Positions 34,267 through 43,241 are shown, counted from the stretch's first letter. The stretch: DNA of 64,000 nt from an uncultured Saprospiraceae bacterium (GCA_937926205.1 CALEYL010000017.1:1-64000); one strand, 5' to 3'. Numbers and translations: made by a program. Notes: a model not told the origin generated them from the sequence alone.

Positions 34267-35355
34267 TTAGTTCTTACCCATGGCAACTACACGGATTCCT
34301 GAAGTTTTGCCTGGTTTTTTTGCTTCCTGATTGCCACCAGTCAGTGTATTGCTAACATCTTTACCAACCATTGAATCATTGTCATCGCTGCGGCAGGAAG
34401 TCATGATGGCATCACAGTTAGAGCCCTGCTCGCGGTGGTTGTAGACAACGCTGCCACGAACCAAAGAAGAGTTATTGGTGAAAGCGCTCTCGTTGATTAC
34501 CGGGCGGCATTCGCCATTTTTGCCAACATTCAGAATGCAAGCGCCGTAAGTAGCTGCGTTGCCTGTGAAGTTGCAGTTGGCGATAACCGGATTGCAAGTA
34601 CCAACGTTGCCGTCGTTGAAGATGGCGCCGCCATCAAGGTCAGCGATGTTGCCGGAGAACAGGCAATTTTCAATATTTGGGTTGCAAACGCCATTCATTG
34701 CAAAATTGTAGATGGCGCCGCCGTTGCGTGCTACATTATCCAGGAAAGTACAGTTGCGGATGGTTGGTGAAGATTCGCCGTTTGATCCATCGTTGAACCA
34801 GGCGCCGCCACAAACTCTGATGTCTCCGATATTGCCGATGCCGTTTGCATGGCCGTTGGTAATAATAAATCCATCAACTTCAGTTTCGCTGCTTGCGTGG
34901 CGTGTATATATAACGGTGTAAGAGTTGTCTTCTTCTGAGATGGTGCCGATCGCGCCGCTAAGGGTCGTCGGGTTGGCCTGGATGTTACGCTGCTGAAGCG
35001 CCGTTTCATTTCCTGCAAAACCGCCGAACATCTTGATGCCGCTTGGAATGGTAAACGAAATCATGCGGTCATTGCTCTTAGTCGGCGTATAAACACCGGA
35101 TGCAACCCAGATTTCATCACCAGCTTTAGCAGCTTTCAGTGCCAGCTGCAGGTCGCCAAAAGCATTGGACCAGGAAGTGCCATTGCCATTTGCAACTGCT
35201 TTCACGAAAATTACTTTTGCATTCACTTGCAGGAACACAGCCATCAAACATATCGGAAGTAGGAATACTCTTTTCACGCGCAACCATTTTTGAAGTTGGA
35301 TAAAATCTGTCGTTTCGATCACAGGGTATGACTCGTTCAGAATGGTAGAAACCAT
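34267..35355 (-). CDS. Secreted parallel beta-helix (PMP-like) protein
   Basis: The 362-residue protein has residues 50-130 (VKAVANGNGTSWSNAFGDLQ, WVASGVYTPTKSNDRMISF) typical of choice-of-anchor/beta-helix surface proteins of Bacteroidota. Then come Chlamydia PMP-like repeats (PTIRNCTFLDNVARNGGAIYN, PNIENCLFSGNIADLDGGAIF, PVIANCNFTGNAATYGA). The first 26 residues do not look like a signal. A GTG at codon 27 (VKRVFLLPICLMAVFLQVNA) would give a normal signal peptide and may be the real start. There is no T9SS sorting domain: the C-terminus is GKTSGIRVVAMGKN, so the protein may be truncated or use another exit. Confidence 0.8.
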   Translation of the reverse strand: MVSTILNESYPVIETTDFIQLQKWLRVKRVFLLPICLMAVFLQVNAKVIFVKAVANGNGTSWSNAFGDLQLALKAAKAGDEIWVASGVYTPTKSNDRMISFTIPSGIKMFGGFAGNETALQQRNIQANPTTLSGAIGTISEEDNSYTVIYTRHASSETEVDGFIITNGHANGIGNIGDIRVCGGAWFNDGSNGESSPTIRNCTFLDNVARNGGAIYNFAMNGVCNPNIENCLFSGNIADLDGGAIFNDGNVGTCNPVIANCNFTGNAATYGACILNVGKNGECRPVINESAFTNNSSLVRGSVVYNHREQGSNCDAIMTSCRSDDNDSMVGKDVSNTLTGGNQEAKKPGKTSGIRVVAMGKN

Positions 35356-35464
35356 TTACGTTAGTCAGTAAAATTCAAATCGAAATACAAAAAAATGGAA
35401 ACGCACAAGAGCAGTAAGTCTTGGGCAGTACACGGGAAGTGTAGTCAATGTAAGTAGCAATAAG

Positions 35465-35484
35465 ACACATACTGGGGTATGTGT
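35465..35484. repeat. Perfect 8-bp inverted repeat ACACATAC/GTATGTGT
   Basis: ACACATAC-TGGG-GTATGTGT lies in the 370-bp gap between the beta-helix and rel genes. It could be an operator or RNA hairpin. Confidence 0.5.
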
Positions 35485-35545
35485 GCGGAGGTTTCAATTG
35501 ATCTTTAGAGGTGTTGTCGTCAAACGTGTGATCCGAAAAAATTTC

Positions 35546-35577
35546 GGAGATGTCCCGGAAAGTCGATCTCCTTTTTT
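35546..35577 (+). terminator. Orphan plus-strand terminator
   Basis: GGAGAT (35546-35551) pairs with ATCTCC (35566-35571), followed by TTTTTT (35572-35577). A second small hairpin (TCCGAAA...TTTCGGA, 35532-35548) lies just before. No plus-strand gene precedes it within the window gap, so it could end an unannotated RNA or be fortuitous. Confidence 0.4.
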
Positions 35578-35725
35578 CTTATCACAGTGCAATAATACAT
35601 CGTTGTTTTCAAATATGCAAGCCCGATTTGGTCATTTTTATCACTTTCGGCATAAAAATCCGAAATTTTTACGGAACGGTAGTTCTACAGAAGAAAACGG
35701 TAAACTTTTTTTGTCACCCTATCGC

Positions 35726-37954
35726 TTATTCCATCCTCTGAACAGAAGAGACATTGTCCAGGCTCTTGAGCGCCTGTATGGCCAGATTGAGTTGATCAGC
35801 ATTCGAAACAAGGAGGCTTACTTCTCCTTCAAAGTACCCCTGATCCCCTTTGATGGAAAAAGCACGGATGTTCAATTTCAGTTCAGAAGAGATCTTTTTG
35901 GTCAACACCTCAATGACGCCCGGACCATTATCGATACCCGTTATTTTCAGGTTTGCCACAAACTGGGAGCTGCCGATGGCCACCCATTCTGCTTTCATCA
36001 CCCGATAGCCATAATTCACCATCATGTTGGTTGCATTCGGACAATTGATCCGGTGAATTTTCAATCCTGCATTTTGGGTCACATAAGCAAAAATGGCATC
36101 GCCAGGCAGTGGATTGCAGCAAGTTGCAAAGCTGTAATCGTATTCATCGGCAAGTTCGCCATTAACCATCAGGCGTGGTTTGTTGGTATAACGCGACTTC
36201 GCGCCTCTTTGTGGTTTTCCGTCTTCCGGTTCCTTGTTCCCTTCAGGCGCCACTTTATCTATGACGACCAGTTTGGTACCTTCTACTTTAAAGTGCTTAA
36301 AGATGTTGGGAATGGTGAGTCGCCCCATGGCTATCTCAAAATACAGGTCGATGTGCGAAGTAAACTCAAAGTGCCGGGCCAGTAACTCCACCGCCGGTTC
36401 ATAATCGACTTTGATGTTTTTAAGTTTGCGGGTCAGCGCCTCCCGTCCGATTTCTCCCTGGCGGCGACGCTCTTCTTTCATGGCAGAGCGAATTTTAGAG
36501 CGAGCTTTCCCGGTAACCACCATTTTCAGCCAGCCTTCGCTTGGCCGTTGGTTCTTATTCGTGATCACCTCTATTCTGTCACCATTCGACAAGCGATGCC
36601 CCATTGGGACAATGCGGTTGTTGACGCGCAAACTTGAACAGTGGTATCCCAAATCAGAGTGGATGCTGAACGCAAAGTCGAGGGCGGTAGACCCTGCCGG
36701 CAGAACTTTCATATCCCCTTTGGGGGTATAGACATAAATTTCGTCGCTAAACAGGGTATTGGCTTTGAAGTCGCCCAAAAACTCCACCGCATCAATATTC
36801 GGATCTTCCAGCATTTCCCGAACGCTGTCGAGCCAACGCTCATAGGTATCCTGTTGTTGCTTGATTTCTTTGTACTTCCAGTGTGCCGCATATCCGCGCT
36901 CGGCAATTTCGTCCATGCGTTCGGTCCGGATCTGCACTTCCACAAAACGACCTTCGTTTCCCATCACCGTCGTGTGGAGCGACTCGTAGCCGTTGAGCTT
37001 GGGCCAGGTGATCCAGTCTTTAAGGCGCTCCGGAATGGGGCGGTAAACATCCGTCACCATAGAATAGGTCTGCCAGCAAACCATCTTTTCCTTTTCTGGC
37101 GGCGCATCGAGGATGATGCGGATGGCAAAGAGGTCGTATATTTCTTCAAACTTGACCTGTTTGCTTTTGATTTTGTTCCAAATGGAAAAAATAGACTTGG
37201 GCCGGCCAATGATCCGGTAGGGCGTTTCCAGCATTTCGAGCCGGGGAATCAAAGGGGCTGTAAATTCCTTGATGTAATCTGTTCTGCCGCGTTTGGTCTG
37301 TTTCAGTTTTTGGGCAATATCGCGGTAGGTTTCCGGATCGGTAATTTTCATACAAAGATCCAGAAACTCCGTTTTAACGGCATATAACCCGAGTCGATGA
37401 GCCAGTGGCGCGTAAATGAAGCTCGTTTCAGCCGCAATTTTGAGTTGTTTTTCACGGGGCATAGACCCCAGGGTGCGCATGTTGTGCAGGCGGTCGGCCA
37501 TTTTGATCAGAACAATCCGCACATCCTCTACCAGTGTGCTGAGCACTTTGCGGAAATTCTCCGCCTGTTGGCTGTCGGAAGTATAAGCGCCATCCAGTTT
37601 GGTCAACCCATCCACCATTTTGGAGATGCGGTCGCCGAATTTTTCCTTGATATCCGTCAGGGTAACATCGGTATCTTCCACCACATCGTGTAAAAGCGCA
37701 CAGATGATGGCGGTAGGCCCGAGCCCGATTTCCTCGGCACATATTTTTGCCACGGCGATCGGATGCAATATATAAGGTTCTCCCGATTTACGCCGCTGCT
37801 TGCTGTGCGCCTCGACAGCAAGTTCATAAGCCATGCGGATGTTCTTCTTATCTATCTTCTCCAGGTCAGACGGCATGGTACGCAACAGTTTGCGATAAGC
37901 CCCCTGGATCAGTTTTTTCTCCTCGTCCTGTTGAATTTCCAATAACTCTGCCAT
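35726..37954 (-). CDS. rel: Bifunctional (p)ppGpp synthetase/hydrolase, Rel/SpoT
   Basis: The 742-residue protein starts at 37954 (MAELLEIQQDEEKK). The hydrolase domain has HPIAVAKI and the HD pair in LLHDVVEDTD (about residue 90), so hydrolysis is probably intact. The synthetase domain contains GRPKSIFSIWNKI and the NGYESLHTTV substrate loop. TGS (YVYTPKGDMKVLPAGSTALDFAF), a conserved-Cys region (SFATCCNPLPGD) and an ACT domain (LKITGIDNGPGVIEVLTKKI) follow. Length and order match the single Rel of Bacteroidota, which governs the stringent response. It is transcribed alone, divergent from the ferredoxin reductase gene. Confidence 0.97.
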   Translation of the reverse strand: MAELLEIQQDEEKKLIQGAYRKLLRTMPSDLEKIDKKNIRMAYELAVEAHSKQRRKSGEPYILHPIAVAKICAEEIGLGPTAIICALLHDVVEDTDVTLTDIKEKFGDRISKMVDGLTKLDGAYTSDSQQAENFRKVLSTLVEDVRIVLIKMADRLHNMRTLGSMPREKQLKIAAETSFIYAPLAHRLGLYAVKTEFLDLCMKITDPETYRDIAQKLKQTKRGRTDYIKEFTAPLIPRLEMLETPYRIIGRPKSIFSIWNKIKSKQVKFEEIYDLFAIRIILDAPPEKEKMVCWQTYSMVTDVYRPIPERLKDWITWPKLNGYESLHTTVMGNEGRFVEVQIRTERMDEIAERGYAAHWKYKEIKQQQDTYERWLDSVREMLEDPNIDAVEFLGDFKANTLFSDEIYVYTPKGDMKVLPAGSTALDFAFSIHSDLGYHCSSLRVNNRIVPMGHRLSNGDRIEVITNKNQRPSEGWLKMVVTGKARSKIRSAMKEERRRQGEIGREALTRKLKNIKVDYEPAVELLARHFEFTSHIDLYFEIAMGRLTIPNIFKHFKVEGTKLVVIDKVAPEGNKEPEDGKPQRGAKSRYTNKPRLMVNGELADEYDYSFATCCNPLPGDAIFAYVTQNAGLKIHRINCPNATNMMVNYGYRVMKAEWVAIGSSQFVANLKITGIDNGPGVIEVLTKKISSELKLNIRAFSIKGDQGYFEGEVSLLVSNADQLNLAIQALKSLDNVSSVQRME

Positions 37955-38192
37955 GGCTGTGTGTGTATAATAAGACAATTTCCTGCTGTACACCGACTTC
38001 CCACACCTGCCTGCAAGTGCTTCACTTTGTTTTTTTGCTACCTTTAGTATAGGGAGTGGAAAGTATGGTGAAGAACGAATTTCCTACATGAAACGCTTCA
38101 AGTGGCTGACAAGCTGCTATTCATGTTATACAAAGCTAATGAAAAATTGTTTTTCAGAAAACAAATCATTCTTCCGTATTGTATTCATAGGC

Positions 38193-38200
38193 TATCTTTG
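38193..38200 (+). promoter_or_regulatory. -7 box TATCTTTG upstream of the reductase gene
   Basis: TATCTTTG fits TAnnTTTG and lies 114 bp upstream of the start at 38315, in the 360-bp divergent gap with rel. A proper -33 element is not obvious. I see no further gene in this gap. Confidence 0.4.
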
Positions 38201-38314
38201 GCGCGGATTTGACAATCCTCAAGGCCTGGTTGATGGCCTTATTCTTATTGACAATTTGATCAGACAGGAAAGTCGCTGACATAACTGTTCTGCATCGCTG
38301 AGTGCTAACTTAAG

Positions 38315-39319
38315 ATGATTCGTACAGATATTCTGATTATAGGAGCAGGCCCGGTTGGGCTGTTCACTGTTTTTGAGGCAGGACTGCTGAAGATGCGCTG
38401 CCATTTAATTGACACGCTGGGGCAGCCCGGCGGACAGCTCACGGAAATCTATCCCAAAAAGCCCATTTATGACATTCCGGGCTATCCATCCATTCTTGCA
38501 GGAGAATTGGTCGACAAATTGATGGAACAGATTGCGCCGTTCCAGCCTACTTTTACTCTTGGAGAACGCGCTGAAAGCGTTGAACGGGTAGAGGAAAAAT
38601 TATTCCGTGTGACGACCAATAAAGGCACAGTCATGGAAGCGCCGGTAATTGCCATTGCAGGCGGACTGGGTTGCTTTGAGCCCCGCAAGCCCCCGATCGA
38701 AAATCTGGAGCAATTTGAAGACAAAGGCGTCGAGTACATCATCAAAGACCCGGAATTATACCGCGACAAACGCGTGGTGATTGCAGGTGGTGGTGATTCT
38801 GCACTCGACTGGACCATCTTTCTGGCGAATGTAGCCGATAAAGTAACGCTCATTCACCGGAGGCAGGAATTTCGGGGCGCCCCCGATTCCGTTGAAAAAG
38901 TAATGGAACTGGCGCATTCCGGTAAAATAGCGCTGCTGACCGACTCGCAGGCAGTTGGCCTGAATGGCAACGGCAAACTTTCGGATGTTGTGGTTCGGCA
39001 CAATACCGATGGTGACAAAGCCTATCCGGCCGATCACTTCATTCCGCTTTTTGGCTTGTCGCCAAAACTTGGCCCTATCGGCGAATGGGGATTGAACATT
39101 GACAAAAATGCAATCGAAGTCGATACCCTTGACTACAGTACTAATGTACCCGGCATTTATGCCATCGGCGACATTAACACCTACCCCGGCAAATTAAAGC
39201 TGATTCTTTGCGGCTTTCACGAAGCAACACTCATGTGTCAATCGGCTTTCAAATACATCAACCCGGACAAGAAACTGAGTTTCAAGTACACGACGGTGAA
39301 CGGCGTGGAGGCGTTTTAA
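38315..39319 (+). CDS. Ferredoxin-NADP reductase, thioredoxin-reductase-like type
   Basis: The 334-residue protein has FAD-binding GAGPVGLF at 11-18, LGQPGGQLTEIYP, the NADP site GGGDSALDW (about 151-159) with HRRQEFRG, and the second FAD motif IYAIGDINTYPG. The redox CxxC of thioredoxin reductase is absent, which places it with the YumC-type ferredoxin-NADP+ oxidoreductases. It transfers electrons between NADPH and ferredoxin or flavodoxin in the cytosol. Its stop codon overlaps the convergent 43-residue ORF. Confidence 0.93.
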   Translation: MIRTDILIIGAGPVGLFTVFEAGLLKMRCHLIDTLGQPGGQLTEIYPKKPIYDIPGYPSILAGELVDKLMEQIAPFQPTFTLGERAESVERVEEKLFRVTTNKGTVMEAPVIAIAGGLGCFEPRKPPIENLEQFEDKGVEYIIKDPELYRDKRVVIAGGGDSALDWTIFLANVADKVTLIHRRQEFRGAPDSVEKVMELAHSGKIALLTDSQAVGLNGNGKLSDVVVRHNTDGDKAYPADHFIPLFGLSPKLGPIGEWGLNIDKNAIEVDTLDYSTNVPGIYAIGDINTYPGKLKLILCGFHEATLMCQSAFKYINPDKKLSFKYTTVNGVEAF

Positions 39320-39447
39320 GAAAAGTCAGCAAACTTGTCATTATCCGGGTGACGTTTCAACATATTTATCGCGCTGAGTGCGGCGCGCATACCGGCTGTG
39401 CTCACGGCCAATGCCGAAAGCAGCAGCATCCATTCGAAGGGATTCAT
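39316..39447 (-). CDS. Putative 43-residue membrane protein
   Basis: A short frame from the ATG at 39447 encodes MNPFEWMLLLSALAVSTAG and continues with a basic tail (MLKRHPDNDKFADFS). The first 30 residues form one predicted membrane helix. Base use is coding-like and the gap to the next gene fits one small gene. It overlaps the convergent reductase gene by four bases. I do not recognise a family. Confidence 0.5.
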   Translation of the reverse strand: MNPFEWMLLLSALAVSTAGMRAALSAINMLKRHPDNDKFADFS

Positions 39448-39560
39448 GAATATGGGTTTTAGGTAAAAAAAATGGTTCTTGTCTTTACCTGCCAACCGGT
39501 ACAGGTATCAAGCGCGCCAGTTGGCAGGTTGTCTGATAGCTATCTGGGCGAATAATTTAT

Positions 39561-40145
39561 TTACAACCCTTTTGGCTGCGGCACAATATTTTTAATCGGC
39601 GTGATAGACTTCAGGTAGCTGAAAACAGCACTCAGGTCTTCGTCAGTTAGTTTTGCATAACCGGGCCAGGGCATAGGAGGCAACAGCGGGCGGGTGCCGT
39701 CTAATCCTTTGCTTTTTCCTTCCCGAATGGCTTTTACAAACTGCGCTTCCGTCCAGGCGCCAATCCCCGTATCATCAGGTGTAATATTGGCAGCAAACGA
39801 AATGCCCCAGGGACCTGCTGCAGCCGTCATACCGGGGCTAAATATGGCTACGTGCTGTGTCTCCACCAGTTGCTTTTTGTCTGCGCCTTCAAACGGCTCG
39901 TCTGCAGGGTGCCCCATGAAGCGGCGCGTTAAGTCAGGTACAGGACCTTGTTCAGTCATGGTTTTCGGAGTATGGCAATCGTCACAACCAAGGGCGTTTA
40001 CGAGGTATTCCCCTCGTTGTACCGCAGTCATTTTCGGCGTAGAGGCTTCGTTTGTGGCTTGTGTTTCCTGATCTGTTGGTTGACAATAAGTAAGGCCCAG
40101 GGCAGCCAATAGCAGGGCCATCGCCCAAAGTCTGTTCATCTTCAT
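39561..40145 (-). CDS. Monoheme c-type cytochrome lipoprotein
   Basis: The 194-residue protein has a lipoprotein-type signal (LWAMALLLAALGLTYC). A single CDDCH heme-binding motif follows GEYLVNALG (about residue 55), and a distal Met ligand is likely in LLPPMPWPGYAKL. The C-terminal helix LSAVFSYLKSI is typical of class I cytochrome c. Family knowledge: such domains resemble the small subunit of alcohol or aldehyde dehydrogenases, but no dehydrogenase is adjacent. It is a periplasmic electron carrier, partner unknown. Confidence 0.92.
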   Translation of the reverse strand: MKMNRLWAMALLLAALGLTYCQPTDQETQATNEASTPKMTAVQRGEYLVNALGCDDCHTPKTMTEQGPVPDLTRRFMGHPADEPFEGADKKQLVETQHVAIFSPGMTAAAGPWGISFAANITPDDTGIGAWTEAQFVKAIREGKSKGLDGTRPLLPPMPWPGYAKLTDEDLSAVFSYLKSITPIKNIVPQPKGL

Positions 40146-40330
40146 GATATAGGTTTATTAATGATGAATTGTTGAAAGACAATTTGTTGTAGAGCAAGCG
40201 CCTGTTGCTAAGGATTCTATATGTTGTAGAACCCACGGCCAGAGTTGATTAGGAGCAAGCTAAACATTAAAGTCAATATCAAACTGGTTGATAACAATAA
40301 TTTTTTAGGTTGAAAGCGCCAGAGGAAAAA

Positions 40331-41164
40331 TCAGTTTCTCACAACAAAAGGCATATTGGCATCCAATTGATAGTCAGAGAGAAAGGCACTGGGATTATCT
40401 CCGGTAAATTCCCGGAATTCACGAATAAAATGAGACTGGTCGGCATAGCCGAATTGATGAGCAATTTCGGTTAGTTTCCGATTAGGATTTTTATAAATAG
40501 AATCATAAACTCTGACAAATCGCAGGATGCGTCCGTATGTTTTTAAGCTTACGCCAAGATTGTCCTGAAAAGCGCGCTGCAACTGGCGCTTACCTACAAA
40601 AACCTGTCCGCAGATTTCCTCAAGGGACAATGCGTCCGAACTCAGCCTTATTTGTTCCAATGCCTGAAAAAAATAGGGTTGCCGAATTTCATTGTTTATT
40701 TGTCTTTGTCTGAAATAGTCCACAATGAAACGCTGTCTTTGTTCGTGGTGGCTTGCCATGCGAATTTGATTAATCAGATTTCCAAGCATACCTCCGAGAA
40801 ACAAATCTGCTCTTTCAAACCGGTCTGCGATATCGCTGATAGAAAGATTGAAAATGGAAACAAATGCTTCCGGAGTAAAACAAATGCCCAATAATTCTGT
40901 ACCTGCGTCCATGCTCCAATGTACCGGCTCCGACATAACGCCAACCATATAAGCATCAGGGAACACTACCCTTGCTCCATTCAATTCGCCGTAGTGTTTG
41001 AATTGAGGTTTTAAATTGACGATCAGTTCTGTCAGTCCGTTTGGCAGGCAACATTGAACCGGGGAAATTTCGCCGGCTTTCCCCGAAGCATTCACATGCC
41101 AGATTGCCTTAATTAAAGGAGACAGGTCTTCGGGTATTTCATAAAACTTGTGAGTGATTTCCAT
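40331..41164 (-). CDS. AraC-family transcriptional regulator
   Basis: The 277-residue protein has an N-terminal DUF6597-like sensing domain (about 1-150; FYEIPEDLSPLIKAIWHVNA, CCLPNGLTELIVNL). The C-terminal AraC DNA-binding domain has two helix-turn-helix units (SLEEICGQVFVGKRQLQRAF and KLTEIAHQFGYADQSHFIRE) with the signature SHFIREFREFTGDNPSAF. It stands alone. The 334-bp upstream gap (41165-41498) holds only a weak inverted repeat (CTGAATC at 41356, GATTCAG at 41381). Confidence 0.95.
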   Translation of the reverse strand: MEITHKFYEIPEDLSPLIKAIWHVNASGKAGEISPVQCCLPNGLTELIVNLKPQFKHYGELNGARVVFPDAYMVGVMSEPVHWSMDAGTELLGICFTPEAFVSIFNLSISDIADRFERADLFLGGMLGNLINQIRMASHHEQRQRFIVDYFRQRQINNEIRQPYFFQALEQIRLSSDALSLEEICGQVFVGKRQLQRAFQDNLGVSLKTYGRILRFVRVYDSIYKNPNRKLTEIAHQFGYADQSHFIREFREFTGDNPSAFLSDYQLDANMPFVVRN

Positions 41165-41498
41165 ATTGTTTTTTCAAAATTCCGACACAAAAAAGCAAAT
41201 TTCAAAACGGTGAAACTTAAAAAAAGCGACCATATTGCCATTTTCATATACGAAGCCTTATTCGCAATTCATTGCGCTGCCCCCTTTAGTTGAACCAAGG
41301 AACAGCGCAAAGATGCGGCAGACAAGCATGCGAAAGATTGAAAAAAAACGACATTCTGAATCGGTACCGATAAACGTTTTGATTCAGGCTTTCAAATCCG
41401 TTTTTTGAACGACGAAAAGTTGAAAAAATAACAGTCAGGCAGTCTTCTGTGGATTTAGGGGTCCAAAAATTGTGATCAGGAACCAGTTTTGTCTATAT

Positions 41499-42089
41499 CT
41501 AAACCGGAATTTTCTGAGACTTCTCTGCTTGCACTGCCAGAACAGCCCGCACGATCTGCAGCGCATGCCGTTGTTCGTGCCCAATCAAAAAAGCAAAGGT
41601 ATCCCCTAGTTTCAGTCGAATCCAGGGTGCAATAGAGATGGGAATGCGCAGCCGGCCGATATTGACGCCTGACGCCCGGTCGAGCAATTTCAGTAAGGTC
41701 TCCTGATGGTCAATAAATTCGGCGAGGGTAGCCCGGGGATCGGGTGCAGTGGCAGGTACGGCATTTTTAGGCGATTGCATTTTTGACTTCAGGGTGCCGT
41801 TCTCCTTTGGTTGCATCAATTTCGTAAAATAAGATCCCAGCCAACCCGGGCGATAGGTAGCAGAAGGACGCCCGCGCTTCCCTGCCGTCATTGCTTTTTC
41901 GATAGCAGGCAGGTAATAGCGGCTATATATATTAAGGTGTTCGAGGCACTGTGCAGCGCTCCATTGATCAGGCCCTGGTTTTTGTGCCAGCACTTCGGGC
42001 GGCAACATTTGCCATTCGCTGAGCGCTTGCTGAATAATGCTTTCCGTTTGCTTTTGCAAATCTTCCAGAAAAAGGGTGCTTTGATACAT
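41499..42089 (-). CDS. DinB-family protein
   Basis: The 196-residue protein starts at 42089 (MYQSTLFLEDLQKQ). Four helices carry the likely metal-binding His residues: EHLNIYS (about 50), DHQETLL (about 120) and GHEQRHALQIV (about 170). Family knowledge: DinB/YfiT proteins bind metals and include thiol-dependent transferases. The specific substrate is unknown. An upstream in-frame extension is rejected because it overlaps repeat-like DNA. Confidence 0.9.
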   Translation of the reverse strand: MYQSTLFLEDLQKQTESIIQQALSEWQMLPPEVLAQKPGPDQWSAAQCLEHLNIYSRYYLPAIEKAMTAGKRGRPSATYRPGWLGSYFTKLMQPKENGTLKSKMQSPKNAVPATAPDPRATLAEFIDHQETLLKLLDRASGVNIGRLRIPISIAPWIRLKLGDTFAFLIGHEQRHALQIVRAVLAVQAEKSQKIPV

Positions 42090-42178
42090 GACTTTGTGTT
42101 TTTTGATGTCACAAAGATCGACCCCATTAAACAGGTGATTCTTGGTAAAAACCAAGATTTTATGGGAGATGAATCTTT

Positions 42179-42291
42179 ACCACATAGATACATAGGTATT
42201 TTCACAACTTGTCCCGTGTAGCGGGATAGGTCACATAGAAAGTCGCTCTTGTCTATCTGGTCTATGTGACCATTCTATGTACCTATGTGGT
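42179..42291. repeat. Nested palindrome of ACATAG words
   Basis: ACCACATAGATACATAG (42179-42195) pairs with 42275-42291 (one mismatch). Inside it, GGTCACATAGA (42229-42239) pairs exactly with TCTATGTGACC (42261-42271). A small TCCCG-TGTAG-CGGGA hairpin lies at 42212-42226, after the AACTTGTCCCG shared with 21335. It is noncoding. Confidence 0.8.
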
Positions 42292-42313
42292 TAAAAAAAC
42301 AAGGTGGCAAAAA

Positions 42314-42560
42314 TCACAAATTAATTCCCCACTCGCCTCAATCCGCTGACCGTTGATCCAGCCAGCCTGATCGGAGCACAAAAGCGCAGCGAGCCCGCCG
42401 ATGTCGTCTGCTTCCCCAACCCTTCCCAGCGGTGTTTGGGCTGTCAGAAAAGCTTTCATTTGTGGGTTGGAGCGGATGGCCGCGTTGTTAAAATCTGTTT
42501 CGATCGGGCCAGGGGCAAGGACATTCGCGGTCATGCCACGGGCGCCGATTTCCAAGCAGC
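42314..42560 (-). pseudogene. SDR gene remnant, truncated and frameshifted
   Basis: The frame encodes the last third of a classical SDR (EIGARGMTANVLAPGPIETD... TPLGRVGEADDIGGLAALL... GWINGQRIEASG). The N-terminal cofactor and catalytic parts are gone: homology starts near 42557, right behind the Crp/Fnr stop codon. In the final G-run one base is missing, so the usual GGINL-stop ending reads GELICDF and continues to 42283. Restoring one G would place the stop at 42314-42316. It is clearly nonfunctional. Confidence 0.8.
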
Positions 42561-42574
42561 ACAAATTTGGTGGA

Positions 42575-43165
42575 TTATACCCTGATGCTCCCCAGAAATT
42601 TACTGAAATTAGTGGCATCCATCCCCAGATAATTGGCCAAATATTTATGCGGAACCAATTGCAGGATGTGCGGACTGCGCGTCAGTAAGGCCCGAAAGCG
42701 CTGCTCGGCAGTATAAGATTGCAATTCGATTTGCCGTACCAACACACCTGCCAGGGTGTGGCTAAGCGCCAGCCGGATCATGCGTTCCAAAGCCGGATAT
42801 TCCAGCAAAAGCTCATCAAATTGTCGGAAAGGCGCCCGTAAAAATGCGCTCGGGGTCAGCGTTTCAAACCAGTAGCGCGAGGGCTGCTGCAGCAACAGCG
42901 AATCGGCCACGCCGGAAAAAGAATAGGGGTAGGTGAAAACCAGGGTCGCTTCCCGGCCGTCTTCGCCGACTGCATAGGCGCGCTGTACACCTTCAAGTAC
43001 AAAGTACAAATACTTTTCGGTCTCGCCTTCAGCAGTGAGGATGGTTTTGCGCTTCGCGGAAAAGGGTTGCCAGATACCGGCAAAAGCCAGCCACGCGTCG
43101 TCGGGAAGGGGCATAATTTGCCAGATTATGTTGCGTAGTTGTTCGAGATCATCTTTAATTTCCAT
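42575..43165 (-). CDS. Crp/Fnr-family regulator
   Basis: The 196-residue protein starts at 43165 (MEIKDDLEQLRNIIWQ). A cyclic-nucleotide-binding-like beta-roll spans about 25-130 (TEKYLYFVLEGVQRAYAVGED, YSFSGVADSLL). The C-terminal helix-turn-helix is at about 165-195 (VPHKYLANYLGMDATNFSKFL). The final residues (GSIRV) run into the SDR-remnant junction, so the C-terminus may differ from the ancestral one. The canonical cAMP-binding Arg is not evident, so the ligand is uncertain. Confidence 0.88.
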   Translation of the reverse strand: MEIKDDLEQLRNIIWQIMPLPDDAWLAFAGIWQPFSAKRKTILTAEGETEKYLYFVLEGVQRAYAVGEDGREATLVFTYPYSFSGVADSLLLQQPSRYWFETLTPSAFLRAPFRQFDELLLEYPALERMIRLALSHTLAGVLVRQIELQSYTAEQRFRALLTRSPHILQLVPHKYLANYLGMDATNFSKFLGSIRV

Positions 43166-43241
43166 ATTCTGGCTTTTGCTAATCGTGAATAATTGCCAAA
43201 GATTCACGAAATTTGCAAGAAGTCAAATAATTGACCAGCCG

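Noticed and set aside
35483..36385. Plus-strand frame of 300 codons entering the rel gene
   Set aside because: The greater part is antisense to the conserved C-terminus of Rel.
38088..38279. Plus-strand 63-codon frame upstream of the reductase
   Set aside because: It contains the likely -7 box and has an unnatural composition; probably leader or promoter DNA.
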